Below, one piece after another: positions 1 through 7,187 of a stretch of 64,000 nt of DNA. The DNA is taken from the NCBI RefSeq assembly GCF_028705895.1, contig NZ_JAQWCQ010000009.1, positions 22,619 through 86,618 on the forward strand, written 5' to 3'. Position numbers and translations under genes: made by a program. The notes beneath the pieces were generated by a model. The model made no database searches. It saw only the letters and a program-made list of their open reading frames with translations, and had not been told where the DNA came from. The DNA comes from Massilibacteroides sp. (GTDB taxonomy: Bacteria > Bacteroidota > Bacteroidia > Bacteroidales > Tannerellaceae). Each line of letters opens with the position of its first letter. Positions within the stretch are counted from its first letter, which is position 1.

Positions 1-12
1 CATTAAGTCCAT
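1..12 (-). CDS. possible start of an off-window gene
   Basis: An ATG on the minus strand at position 12 opens a frame (M-D-L-M...) that runs off the left edge. It lies 50 nt downstream of a canonical -7 box at 62-69, which is the main reason to propose it. Only four codons are visible, so the product cannot be named; an in-frame ATG at position 3 is an alternative start. Confidence 0.3.
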
Positions 13-61
13 AACAAGGAGATTATTTTATATTATTTTAGATTTTTTGCGTTGACGCCCA

Positions 62-69
62 CAAAAATA
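62..69 (-). promoter_or_regulatory. -7 box for the off-window minus-strand gene
   Basis: TATTTTTG on the minus strand matches the Bacteroidota -7 consensus TAnnTTTG. It is just past the 3' end of the c-di-AMP cyclase gene and points toward the left edge. No clear -33 TTG at the usual spacing. Confidence 0.5.
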
Positions 70-140
70 CACAATAATGCAATATGGAGTTTGCAAAATG
101 AGGCATACTTTTACACCTCTACTTGCCAGATTTAGAATAT

Positions 141-926
141 TTAACAGTAGTTCTTCACTTCTCTTTCACCCGTAAGAATTTGTTGTAAATCTTCAACACT
201 TACACCAATCTCAATCTTTCCGTTATGAGCTATGGAAATCTTCCCTCTTTCTTCGGAAACAACAATAACAAGAGCATCCGTTTCCGTAGATAGTCCTAAG
301 GCTGAGCGATGTCTTAATCCGAAATCTTTGGGAATATCCATTCGCTGGGCAACAGGCAGAATACATCCTGCCGCACGAATCTGATTACCGGCAATTATCA
401 TTGCACCGTCATGAAGCGGACTATTCTTAAAGAATACATTTTCAATAAGGCGGGCATTAGGGTCTGCGTTAAACATCTCACCGGTATGTATGTACATGGA
501 CAAATCCATGGCTTGTTGTATAGCAATCAGGGCTCCGGTTTTTTTCTTTGCCATGTTCATGCAAGCTAACACAACAGGAGCTACGTATTTCTTTTCATTT
601 TGAGCCGGAGAATTATCGGGGGTAAACAATTTGGTAAGGAATTGCCAACGTCTATGCGAGCCGAGCATAACTAAAAAGCGTCGTATTTCATCTTGAAAAA
701 GCACCACAAGTACTATAAAACCAAAACTTACGATCTTGTCCATTATAGCACCGAGCAGTCTCATTTCCAGAATCTGAGAAACGACAATCCAAAGAACAAT
801 AAATGATACGACTCCGCTGAAGATAGAGATGGCTCCGGAGTTCTTCATCAATTTGTAAGTTTGGTATAAGAGGAAAGCGACAAGCGCTACGTCAATCAGG
901 TCTTTTATGCCAAAGTGCATCCACAT
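141..926 (-). CDS. dacA: diadenylate cyclase (CdaA/DacA type)
   Basis: Makes cyclic di-AMP from two ATP at the inner membrane. The 261-residue protein has three N-terminal membrane helices (about residues 9-27, 34-54, 62-80) followed by a DisA_N (DAC) domain. The two signature motifs are visible: DGA in SPLHDGAMII near residue 173 and RHR in GLRHRSALG near residue 205. Size and layout match the CdaA/YbbP family (usually about 270 aa). The ATG at 926 is used; an in-frame TTG at 932 would overlap the folP stop. It follows folP by 2 nt, so the two are co-transcribed. The pairing with folP is common in Bacteroidota, as known for the family. No c-di-AMP phosphodiesterase or CdaR-like regulator is visible in the window. 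Confidence 0.95.
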   Translation of the reverse strand: MWMHFGIKDLIDVALVAFLLYQTYKLMKNSGAISIFSGVVSFIVLWIVVSQILEMRLLGAIMDKIVSFGFIVLVVLFQDEIRRFLVMLGSHRRWQFLTKLFTPDNSPAQNEKKYVAPVVLACMNMAKKKTGALIAIQQAMDLSMYIHTGEMFNADPNARLIENVFFKNSPLHDGAMIIAGNQIRAAGCILPVAQRMDIPKDFGLRHRSALGLSTETDALVIVVSEERGKISIAHNGKIEIGVSVEDLQQILTGEREVKNYC

Positions 927-928
927 AA

Positions 929-1771
929 TCAAAGTGCATTAGTATATTTTGAAACAAGACGAACAGCCTCATGGGCTGCTCTCACATCATGTACACGGAG
1001 TATATCTGCTCCGTTCATCAAGGCGATTGTGTTTAATACGGTCGTACCATTAAGACTTTCTTCCGGAGTAGTTTCCAGAAATTTATAAATCATGCTTTTC
1101 CGCGATATTCCCACAAGAAGAGGCAATTCCAGCAACGAGAAATCGTTTAAATGATGCATCAACCGATAGTTCTGATCTAAAGTCTTGCTGAATCCGAATC
1201 CGGGATCTAAAATAACATCATTCACGCCGGCAAGATGTAGCTGTCTGACTTTTTCTGCAAAATAGATCAGCATTTCACCAATCAGATCGTCGTATTTCGT
1301 CTGCTGTTGCATGGTTTGCGGCGTACCTCTCATATGCATCAGGACATAGGGAACTTGCAACTGGGCAATAATATCAAACATGTTTTCATCTAACTGTCCT
1401 CCTGAAATGTCATTGATTATGGAGACACCATATTCTTCAACACTACGACGTGCTATTCCGGACCGGAACGTATCCACAGAAATAATAGCGTCGGGATAAT
1501 GCCGGTTTAATATAGTAAGAGCAACGGACAATCGCCTCATCTCTTCTTCTTCATCAACAAGCAACGCGTCCGGACGCGAAGAGTAGCCTCCGATATCGAT
1601 TATTGCTCCTCCCTCGGAGAGTATCGTTTGTATTCTTTCTTCAATCTCTTTTTCGGTCTCTTTCCGACTTCCTGAAAAGAATGAGTCTGGGGTAACATTT
1701 AGAATCCCCATAATTACAGGCTTATCTATAGGTGTGATAACACCCTTAATATTGAGAGACTTATAATTCAT
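929..1771 (-). CDS. folP: dihydropteroate synthase
   Basis: Condenses 6-hydroxymethyl-7,8-dihydropterin pyrophosphate with p-aminobenzoate in folate synthesis; cytosolic TIM barrel and target of sulfonamides. The 280 residues carry the family motifs in order: MGILNVTPDSFFSG (about 21-34, pterin/phosphate loop), DIGGYSSRPDA (about 59), SVDTFRSG (about 98), NDISGG (about 119), DPGFGFSKT (about 189) and GISRKSMI (about 220). Length is normal and no segment is missing. A canonical -7 box lies 30 nt upstream of the ATG at 1771, so this is the first gene of a folP-dacA operon, divergent from murF. Confidence 0.97.
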   Translation of the reverse strand: MNYKSLNIKGVITPIDKPVIMGILNVTPDSFFSGSRKETEKEIEERIQTILSEGGAIIDIGGYSSRPDALLVDEEEEMRRLSVALTILNRHYPDAIISVDTFRSGIARRSVEEYGVSIINDISGGQLDENMFDIIAQLQVPYVLMHMRGTPQTMQQQTKYDDLIGEMLIYFAEKVRQLHLAGVNDVILDPGFGFSKTLDQNYRLMHHLNDFSLLELPLLVGISRKSMIYKFLETTPEESLNGTTVLNTIALMNGADILRVHDVRAAHEAVRLVSKYTNAL

Positions 1772-1800
1772 TAAACCGATGATTGATAAACTAACTATTA

Positions 1801-1808
1801 CAAAAGTA
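1801..1808 (-). promoter_or_regulatory. -7 box of the folP-dacA operon
   Basis: TACTTTTG on the minus strand fits TAnnTTTG, 30 nt upstream of the folP ATG. It is back to back with the murF -7 box at 1830-1837, making a compact divergent promoter. Confidence 0.7.
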
Positions 1809-1829
1809 CGTAATTATTATAATATGCTT

Positions 1830-1837
1830 TACATTTG
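1830..1837 (+). promoter_or_regulatory. -7 box of murF
   Basis: TACATTTG on the plus strand fits TAnnTTTG. The TTG inside it (1835) opens a longer reading frame, but it lies within the promoter, so the murF start is the ATG at 1874. Confidence 0.7.
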
Positions 1838-1873
1838 CCCTTAATTAATAACATCAACATAGATAACCCCTTT

Positions 1874-3157
1874 ATGACTATTCCTGAATTATACCAATTG
1901 TTTATTCATCATCCGCAAATAACTACTGATAGCAGAAACTGTCCGAAAGGTTCTTTGTTTTTCGCTTTGCGAGGCGACAAATTCGATGGGAACAACTATG
2001 CAGAGCAAGCGTTGTCTATTGGTGCCGCTTATGCGGTAATTGATAATCCGGAATCTTATTCCGGAGAACGGACTATTCTGGTGGAAGACAGTCTTAAGAC
2101 CTTACAACAATTAGCTCATCATCATCGGAAGGTACTTGGAATACCGGTAATCGGCATCACGGGAACAAACGGAAAGACGACAACGAAAGAGTTGATAGCA
2201 ACCGTGCTTTCGTCTAAGTTCAACCTGCTTTATACCGAAGGGAATCTGAATAACCAGATTGGTGTGCCGCTTACTTTACTGAAACTTAACCATGATCACG
2301 AATTAGCCGTTATTGAAATGGGCGCAAGTCATCCGGGCGATATCGCCGAACTGGCCGCGATTGCGATGCCTAATTACGGTATTATAACGAACATCGGGCA
2401 TGCTCATCTGGAGGGATTTGGTTCAATAGAAGGTGTTACTAAAACCAAAGGCGAATTATATGATTTCCTGCGCAAAATAAAAGGGATCATCTTCATAAAT
2501 AAAGACGACAAACGATTGCAGGACATTGCGAAGGGGTTAGAGCAGGTGACATACGGAGAGGACGAAACGTCTTTTGCATCGGGACATGTTGTAGATAATA
2601 CCCCGTTTCTTGTTTTCAACTGGAAACAGCAAGGGAAAATACATACGGTTGAAACGCACCTCATCGGAGAATACAATTTAGACAATCTCCTGGCGGCAGT
2701 TGCAGTGGGACGGTATTTTAAAATTCCGGCAGAACGGATAAGTCGTGCGATTACAGCTTACGAACCAACGAATAAACGTTCTCAGTTACTCAACACGGAT
2801 CACAACACATTAATTGTTGATGCATACAACGCGAATCCGAGCAGTATGAAAGCTGCATTGGAGAACTTCAATGCACTTAAAGTAAGCCCTAAAGCCATAA
2901 TATTGGGAGATATGTTTGAACTTGGAGAGACATCATTAGCAGAACATGCAGGCATTGTAGATTTAATAAAAACCGGCAAGTATGACAAAGTTTTTCTCTG
3001 TGGTGATCATTTTGCTCAGACAGGAAAGACTTACCAAACCTTCCCGACGACCAACGAACTGCTCACTTATTTGAAAGAGAACCCTTTAACAGGCTATCAT
3101 ATCCTTATTAAAGGATCTCGTGGCATGGCATTAGAAAAAGCCATATCTGTATTATAA
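1874..3157 (+). CDS. murF: UDP-N-acetylmuramoyl-tripeptide--D-alanyl-D-alanine ligase
   Basis: Adds D-Ala-D-Ala to UDP-MurNAc-tripeptide, the last cytoplasmic step of peptidoglycan precursor synthesis. The 427 residues show the Mur ligase order: N-terminal domain with STDSR-like TTDSR (about 18-22), ATP-binding loop GITGTNGKTTTKE (about 96-108), EMGASHPGDI (about 162, Mg/substrate site), the NIGHAHLEGFGS segment (about 186) and the C-terminal DAYNANPSSM motif (about 315) typical of MurF. The start was chosen because the frame upstream contains only a TTG that is part of the -7 box. Not adjacent to other mur/fts genes here; it stands as a single-gene unit ending at a strong terminator. Confidence 0.96.
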   Translation: MTIPELYQLFIHHPQITTDSRNCPKGSLFFALRGDKFDGNNYAEQALSIGAAYAVIDNPESYSGERTILVEDSLKTLQQLAHHHRKVLGIPVIGITGTNGKTTTKELIATVLSSKFNLLYTEGNLNNQIGVPLTLLKLNHDHELAVIEMGASHPGDIAELAAIAMPNYGIITNIGHAHLEGFGSIEGVTKTKGELYDFLRKIKGIIFINKDDKRLQDIAKGLEQVTYGEDETSFASGHVVDNTPFLVFNWKQQGKIHTVETHLIGEYNLDNLLAAVAVGRYFKIPAERISRAITAYEPTNKRSQLLNTDHNTLIVDAYNANPSSMKAALENFNALKVSPKAIILGDMFELGETSLAEHAGIVDLIKTGKYDKVFLCGDHFAQTGKTYQTFPTTNELLTYLKENPLTGYHILIKGSRGMALEKAISVL

Positions 3158-3246
3158 AACACCCATCGGCAGGATTAAACAGTCACTGATTCAGCTCCGT
3201 TAACCGGCATTTTTTCTTTGTTGAAAATCAACAACAAAATCAGCAC

Positions 3247-3292
3247 AAAAATATAAAGGTTATTTTCGGAAATATAAAGGATATTTTTGCAA
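3247..3292. repeat. dispersed 21-nt intergenic repeat, two tandem units
   Basis: Two adjacent 21-nt units (3251-3271 and 3272-3292) share the core ATATAAAGG. The stretch 3247-3273 recurs without a mismatch over 27 nt at 22421-22447, and related inverted units occur at 43708-43760. All copies are intergenic. The second unit also forms the left arm of the terminator at 3271-3308. Confidence 0.6.
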
Positions 3293-3308
3293 AAATATCC
3301 TTTATATT
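3271..3308. terminator. bidirectional terminator between murF and the lipoprotein operon
   Basis: A perfect 18-bp inverted repeat (3271-3288 and 3291-3308, loop GC) is followed by T-rich sequence to about 3324 on the plus strand. It lies between two convergent genes. The stem is very AT-rich with only two G-C pairs near the middle. Confidence 0.7.
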
Positions 3309-3315
3309 TTTTTAT

Positions 3316-4002
3316 TTATTTTATTGTCGCTGAAAACTCTTTATTACCGGCAGATGTTTCCTTGTCTTTTTCATAATTGGGGTGATAAACTCCTGCAGGC
3401 AAATCAGACAAGGTGTAATTATTCGCCGAGCGAGCCGCGTTAATCGGATTTGTTGCCGCCGTTGCCAGTGCATCGACAGCCATTCCGACAAGCATTCCCG
3501 CTAACCCTCCGCTCGTATTGTTTGTCGATAAATCATAAATAATCTTTCCCCTACGGGAAAAGAGTTCAGAGTTATCTTTCGTAGATTTTAATATGTACTC
3601 TACTTCTACTGTTATATTTGCGGTAAGAGCAGCCTTCTCCCAACGATGAATAATGGTAAACAGAAGTGCATCTGCCCCCAGAACATCCCCGAATTGTTTT
3701 AGATTTCCATCAATAAACATTTCTGAATCATAAGCACTTTCGCTCTTAAACATCTCCATAGTAAGAAAAGAAGGCAAGACATAATATCCTCTCTCTGCCA
3801 TCGGACGGGCAAACGTGGTATAGAAGAATTCTTTAGCCTCTACATTATTTGTCTTATTGATGGGGGGCATTGCTGCAATAGCCATCGGATGGTTCTGATA
3901 AAGAGTCCCGTAGGCTTGTGCTTTTGTCATTGTACTTTGCGTAGTAGTACAAGACGCGAAGAATAAAACTCCGAAACAAACTATAAGTAGATACCTCATC
4001 AT
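3316..4002 (-). CDS. GNA1162-type lipoprotein (DUF799)
   Basis: A 228-residue outer-envelope lipoprotein: signal peptide of about 17 residues ending in the lipobox FASC. The mature part matches the DUF799/GNA1162 family pattern (AIAAMPPINKTNNVEA near residue 42 and a FARPMAERGYYVLP segment near 68), known from Neisseria and Proteobacteria. A glycine-rich stretch SGGLAGMLVGMAVDALATA (about 164-182) could contact membrane. The ATG at 4002 overlaps the upstream gene by 4 nt (ATGA), indicating translational coupling. The family is normally encoded with a CsgG-like protein and a DUF4810 lipoprotein, as here. Biochemical role is not established; an envelope complex is the inference from the conserved gene set. 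Confidence 0.85.
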   Translation of the reverse strand: MMRYLLIVCFGVLFFASCTTTQSTMTKAQAYGTLYQNHPMAIAAMPPINKTNNVEAKEFFYTTFARPMAERGYYVLPSFLTMEMFKSESAYDSEMFIDGNLKQFGDVLGADALLFTIIHRWEKAALTANITVEVEYILKSTKDNSELFSRRGKIIYDLSTNNTSGGLAGMLVGMAVDALATAATNPINAARSANNYTLSDLPAGVYHPNYEKDKETSAGNKEFSATIK

Positions 4003-4349
4003 TCTTCTAATTTTTTAATGATTCGAGAAATAAACGTTGACGATTCGGGATAGAGTGCGATTTCTTGTTTCAGCATCTGGATTCCTTCCTCCTTTTTCCC
4101 TTTCTTAATCAGGAGGAAACCATAGTCTGCTGAAATTCCGGGAGGCGGCACTTTTCTTAATCCGGTTTGCTTGTTGATCATCACTTCGTATGAAGCTAAT
4201 AATTCATCCAGATTTTTTTCCGTATCTTCTTTCACATAATCATAAGAGCGTCTTTCATAGTCGCTCCAGGAATACAGGGTCTGTTTGGTTGAACAACTTA
4301 CGCAACATAAGCCGATCAACAAAACTCCCGCCCAAAAGTGTTTTTTCAT
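3999..4349 (-). CDS. DUF4810 lipoprotein
   Basis: A 116-residue lipoprotein with a short signal peptide and lipobox (VSC near residue 19). The body contains YSWSDYERRSYDYVK (about 26-40), a pattern of DUF4810 proteins, and a predicted TPR-like helical end that scales a list of peptides (GKKEEGIQMLKQEIALYPES). Third gene of a four-gene operon; 14 nt after the previous stop and overlapping the next by 4 nt. Function unknown; the co-occurrence with CsgG-like and GNA1162-like proteins is the known family context. Confidence 0.85.
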   Translation of the reverse strand: MKKHFWAGVLLIGLCCVSCSTKQTLYSWSDYERRSYDYVKEDTEKNLDELLASYEVMINKQTGLRKVPPPGISADYGFLLIKKGKKEEGIQMLKQEIALYPESSTFISRIIKKLEE

Positions 4350-4363
4350 ATACTTAAGCTGTT

Positions 4364-4702
4364 TTAGGGTAGTTCAATGCGCTTCGTTTCCTGCGTGGAA
4401 ACAATGATTTCTTTATCGTATAATGTTTTGTTCTTATAGACGACTTTCAAGTGTCTCTTGCCACTTTTGATTACATAAGTATCACCTTTCACGGTGCTTG
4501 GGCGCACTTTGTTAACTTTTGCTTTAAAAGGAGCATTATCATCAATATACACTTGTACACCATCACTGTATTTGTCGGTCGTACCTCTTACGAATGACAA
4601 ATAAGCCTCGTTCTCAAGACCTCTTGTCTCCGTAGTTCTACCAACGGAACAAGCAGCCAGTGTAATAACAGAAAAGAATAAAAGGCATAATTTCATTTTC
4701 AT
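4364..4702 (-). CDS. small lipoprotein of the CsgG/DUF4810 operon
   Basis: A 112-residue putative lipoprotein with signal peptide and lipobox LAAC at about residues 15-18. The C-terminal half (VQVYIDDNAPFKAKVNKV ... GKRHLKVVYKNKTLYDKEI) resembles a PEGA-like small beta domain: a short strand pair describing a ligand or surface-anchoring repeat; this is inference from pattern only. The ATG at 4702 overlaps the TGA of the upstream gene by one base; a GTG at 4705 is an alternative. It is inserted between the CsgG-like gene and DUF4810, a position not part of the classical three-gene set. Confidence 0.8.
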   Translation of the reverse strand: MKMKLCLLFFSVITLAACSVGRTTETRGLENEAYLSFVRGTTDKYSDGVQVYIDDNAPFKAKVNKVRPSTVKGDTYVIKSGKRHLKVVYKNKTLYDKEIIVSTQETKRIELP

Positions 4703-5643
4703 CACTTTTCCTCCTCAATATAATATTTTTCTATATTCTGCGGATCGATAGCCCCTTGCGTAAACTCTACGATTGAGAATTCATTCTGCGGGTTATCTCC
4801 TTCTGTTAAGACTACTTTCACCCGGGCTACTTCTTTTCCCGGTAGTTCAAGCATCATTCCGGTTTGCGGATTTTTTACAGTCCGCCCTTTTTCCTTTACG
4901 AGAAATTCATCTCCGGTTTCGATTCCCTGACTTTTGCCGCCGCTAATGAAATAATCACCATTATCTACAGTCAGGAAATAAGCCTTCCACGGCCTGTCCA
5001 TTAAATTAGAAATAATATTTTCCGTCAATTTAGATATCGCAGCAGAAATCGCTTTATCACTCAATGTCGCATCATAATCAGCAGACGCACCCACTCCAAG
5101 CGTTGACTTGCTTTTTAGCTCTGCCTCGCCTTTCGCTTCTTCAGAATAGATAATCTGACCGGTTTTAACATCGATCATACGGATCGTAACGGCAGCTTCG
5201 GCTATTTGAGTTTTCGTCCTTGAGATAAGATTCGCGTCTCCCAGATTCTTCCTTCCGAACTCCGTGATCGAACCAACGATCAGATAATCTGCTCCTACAC
5301 TCGAATAGTCACCTCCGTTCTTTTGGCTTTCTTCTATGATCTTATCCAGATCAGCACGTTCTAATAACAAGAACTTATCACTCATCACTAATTTATTCGA
5401 AAGAATATCAAGTGCTTGTTTTGCCATCGGATCATTCTCTTTGTCATAAAAGATACCTTTTCCGTACTGGGTTTCGTTTGTGAATCGGCTTATCGCAACC
5501 TTTCGCTTCAGAGATTTTGTCTGAGACTTGCTCTCTTCTGTCTGCAATTCTACTTTGTGGTCTTTTGTCTGAGCATAAAGAACCATACAACAACTACACA
5601 TCGCAAACAGCAGCGTTCGTTTGAATATCTTGTTCATCTTCAT
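4702..5643 (-). CDS. CsgG/HfaB-family envelope protein
   Basis: A 313-residue CsgG-domain protein. CsgG in Escherichia forms an outer-membrane pore for curli export, but many homologues belong to uncharacterised lipoprotein operons like this one. Family features: KVAISRFTNETQYGKG (about 48-63), ALDILSNKLVMSDKF, the LLLERADLDKIIEE segment (about 95), ADYLIVGSITEFGRK (about 118) and AAVTIRMIDVKTGQIIYSEEAKGE (about 150). N-terminal signal peptide ends near VLYAQ, with no clear lipobox. The start at 5643 was preferred because a -7 box lies at 5692-5699, inside a longer possible frame. First gene of the operon. No CsgA, B, E or F genes are near, so curli export is not supported. Confidence 0.87.
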   Translation of the reverse strand: MKMNKIFKRTLLFAMCSCCMVLYAQTKDHKVELQTEESKSQTKSLKRKVAISRFTNETQYGKGIFYDKENDPMAKQALDILSNKLVMSDKFLLLERADLDKIIEESQKNGGDYSSVGADYLIVGSITEFGRKNLGDANLISRTKTQIAEAAVTIRMIDVKTGQIIYSEEAKGEAELKSKSTLGVGASADYDATLSDKAISAAISKLTENIISNLMDRPWKAYFLTVDNGDYFISGGKSQGIETGDEFLVKEKGRTVKNPQTGMMLELPGKEVARVKVVLTEGDNPQNEFSIVEFTQGAIDPQNIEKYYIEEEK

Positions 5644-5691
5644 AATTAATTTATTCAAAAGTTCTGAGTTTTTCTGTTTAATATCGATCAT

Positions 5692-5699
5692 CAAATGTA
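5692..5699 (-). promoter_or_regulatory. -7 box of the CsgG-like operon
   Basis: TACATTTG on the minus strand fits TAnnTTTG, 49 nt upstream of the chosen ATG. It decides the start of the CsgG-like gene, because a frame opening at 5703 would begin upstream of the promoter. Confidence 0.65.
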
Positions 5700-5783
5700 T
5701 CATTTTTTTGAAAATAAAGATTTAAAATATAATGAATTTCACAGAATATTTTCGCATTCACCTTTTTTAAGGGTAATGAAACG

Positions 5784-5791
5784 TATCTTTG
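5784..5791 (+). promoter_or_regulatory. -7 box of the LysE-type exporter operon
   Basis: TATCTTTG on the plus strand fits TAnnTTTG, 26 nt upstream of the ATG at 5818. Two ATGs overlap at 5814 and 5818; only the second opens a long frame. Confidence 0.65.
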
Positions 5792-5817
5792 TAGCATATT
5801 TTGGTTATAATAAATGA

Positions 5818-6468
5818 ATGATTGATATAATTTATATAGGGGTTATAATAGGAGTTTTAGTCTCTGCTCCCATGGGACCTGTCGGTATTCTGTGTATTCA
5901 ACGAACACTGAGTAAAGGGCGGCTTCACGGTCTTGCAACCGGTGCGGGAGCTGCTCTTTCCGATGTTATTTATGCCTCTGTCACTTGCTTGGGGATGGGT
6001 GTGATTATTAATTTTATTGAAGCCAATCAAGCACCATTACAACTATTCGGGAGTATCATCCTTGGGTTTTTCGGATACTATATTTACCGTTCCAACCCGA
6101 TGAAGGGGCTAAAAAGACAGGGGGATCGTAAATTATCTTATACACAAGACTTTCTGACTTCTTTCCTGTTAACTTTCAGCAATGTTTTTATCGTATTTCT
6201 ATATATTGCCTTATTTGCCCGTTTTGGATTTGTCTTACCTGAGCATTCTATCTGGATATCAATTTGTGGTATTGGAGGAATAGGCGTTGGCGCTATGTTG
6301 TGGTGGCTTGTTATAACCTATATCGTATCCAAACTGAGACGATGGTTTAATATAAGAAGCATCTGGATGTTGAATAAGATTGTGGGAATTATTATTATCT
6401 TAGTCTCATTAATTGGATTACTCTCTATTTTTTACATACGACCTGAATACCTTTTAATTTTTTTGTAA
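5818..6468 (+). CDS. LysE/RhtB-family amino-acid exporter
   Basis: A 216-residue inner-membrane protein with about six membrane helices and the LysE-family N-terminal signature: SAPMGPVGILCIQRTLSKG (about 16-34), followed by a glycine-rich helix with GAALSDVIYA (about 44-53). A charged loop (about 98-112) separates two three-helix halves. The family exports basic or neutral amino acids; the substrate cannot be told from sequence. First gene of a two-gene operon with the CBM9-like gene one base downstream. Confidence 0.85.
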   Translation: MIDIIYIGVIIGVLVSAPMGPVGILCIQRTLSKGRLHGLATGAGAALSDVIYASVTCLGMGVIINFIEANQAPLQLFGSIILGFFGYYIYRSNPMKGLKRQGDRKLSYTQDFLTSFLLTFSNVFIVFLYIALFARFGFVLPEHSIWISICGIGGIGVGAMLWWLVITYIVSKLRRWFNIRSIWMLNKIVGIIIILVSLIGLLSIFYIRPEYLLIFL

Positions 6469-6469
6469 C

Positions 6470-7114
6470 ATGAAAACATTTAAAATTCCGAACTTACCTG
6501 CATTAGATGTGCTTGATTTGTCCTCTGTTGATTATTTTTTAGAAAACAAGGCGCTGAGATTGAATATAAATACGGTGAATTGGGCGGAATTTCCTTATCA
6601 GCCGATTGTCATTGTTGATGTGGCACGTACGGATAAGAATTTATATTTACGCTATTTTGTTAAAGGTAATTCATTGAAAGCATCTTATGTTGAAGATGGT
6701 TCGCCGGTACACAAAGACAGTTGTGTAGAATTTTTTGTGAAAACGCCGGATAGTCCGCATTATTATATCAATTTTGAATTTAATTGTATAGGCACCTGTG
6801 ATGCTGCATACCGGGAATCCAGAACGGAAAAAATCGGGTTTGATGAGAAAGAATATATGTCAATCAGACGCCATTCATCATTAGAAGTCAAACCTTTTGA
6901 CGAACAAACAGGCGTTTTTTCTTGGGAACTGACAGTCTCTATTCCATTCGGGTTGATAGGGCTGGATTCCAAAGATTTGCCGGAAAAGATATTGGCGAAT
7001 TTTTATAAATGCGCTGATGATACGCAGTATCCTCATTTTCTGAGTTGGGCACCGATCAATTTACCCGAACCAAATTTCCACTGCCCCGAATTCTTTGGAG
7101 AGTTGTATTTATAG
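6470..7114 (+). CDS. CBM9-like carbohydrate-binding domain protein
   Basis: A 214-residue single-domain protein that resembles the CBM9-like (DOMON-type) domain family of Bacteroidota: VHKDSCVEFFVKTPDSPHYY (about 82-101) and a long NFEFNCIGTCDAAYRE stretch, ending in FHCPEFFGELYL. No signal peptide is seen, so a cytoplasmic or non-classical location is likely, unlike secreted CBM9 modules of xylanases. Ligand unknown. Translationally coupled to the upstream exporter (stop at 6468, ATG at 6470). This coupling to an amino-acid exporter is unexplained. Confidence 0.75.
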   Translation: MKTFKIPNLPALDVLDLSSVDYFLENKALRLNINTVNWAEFPYQPIVIVDVARTDKNLYLRYFVKGNSLKASYVEDGSPVHKDSCVEFFVKTPDSPHYYINFEFNCIGTCDAAYRESRTEKIGFDEKEYMSIRRHSSLEVKPFDEQTGVFSWELTVSIPFGLIGLDSKDLPEKILANFYKCADDTQYPHFLSWAPINLPEPNFHCPEFFGELYL

Positions 7115-7132
7115 GATTGACACCACAAAAAA

Positions 7133-7163
7133 AAGAGGTTGTCTTCTGAAAAAACAACCTCTT
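7133..7163 (-). terminator. terminator of korAB
   Basis: A perfect 10-bp stem (AAGAGGTTGT at 7133-7142, ACAACCTCTT at 7154-7163) is followed on the minus strand by a run of Ts (7127-7134 read as complement). It probably also stops plus-strand transcription from the CBM9-like gene, though the plus-strand T tract is poor. Confidence 0.8.
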
Positions 7164-7187
7164 CATCATATCTTTCAACTGTAAGAT

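Noticed and set aside
4702..5643. Curli export channel
   Set aside because: No CsgA, CsgB, CsgE or CsgF relatives nearby; the gene set matches the GNA1162-type operon instead.
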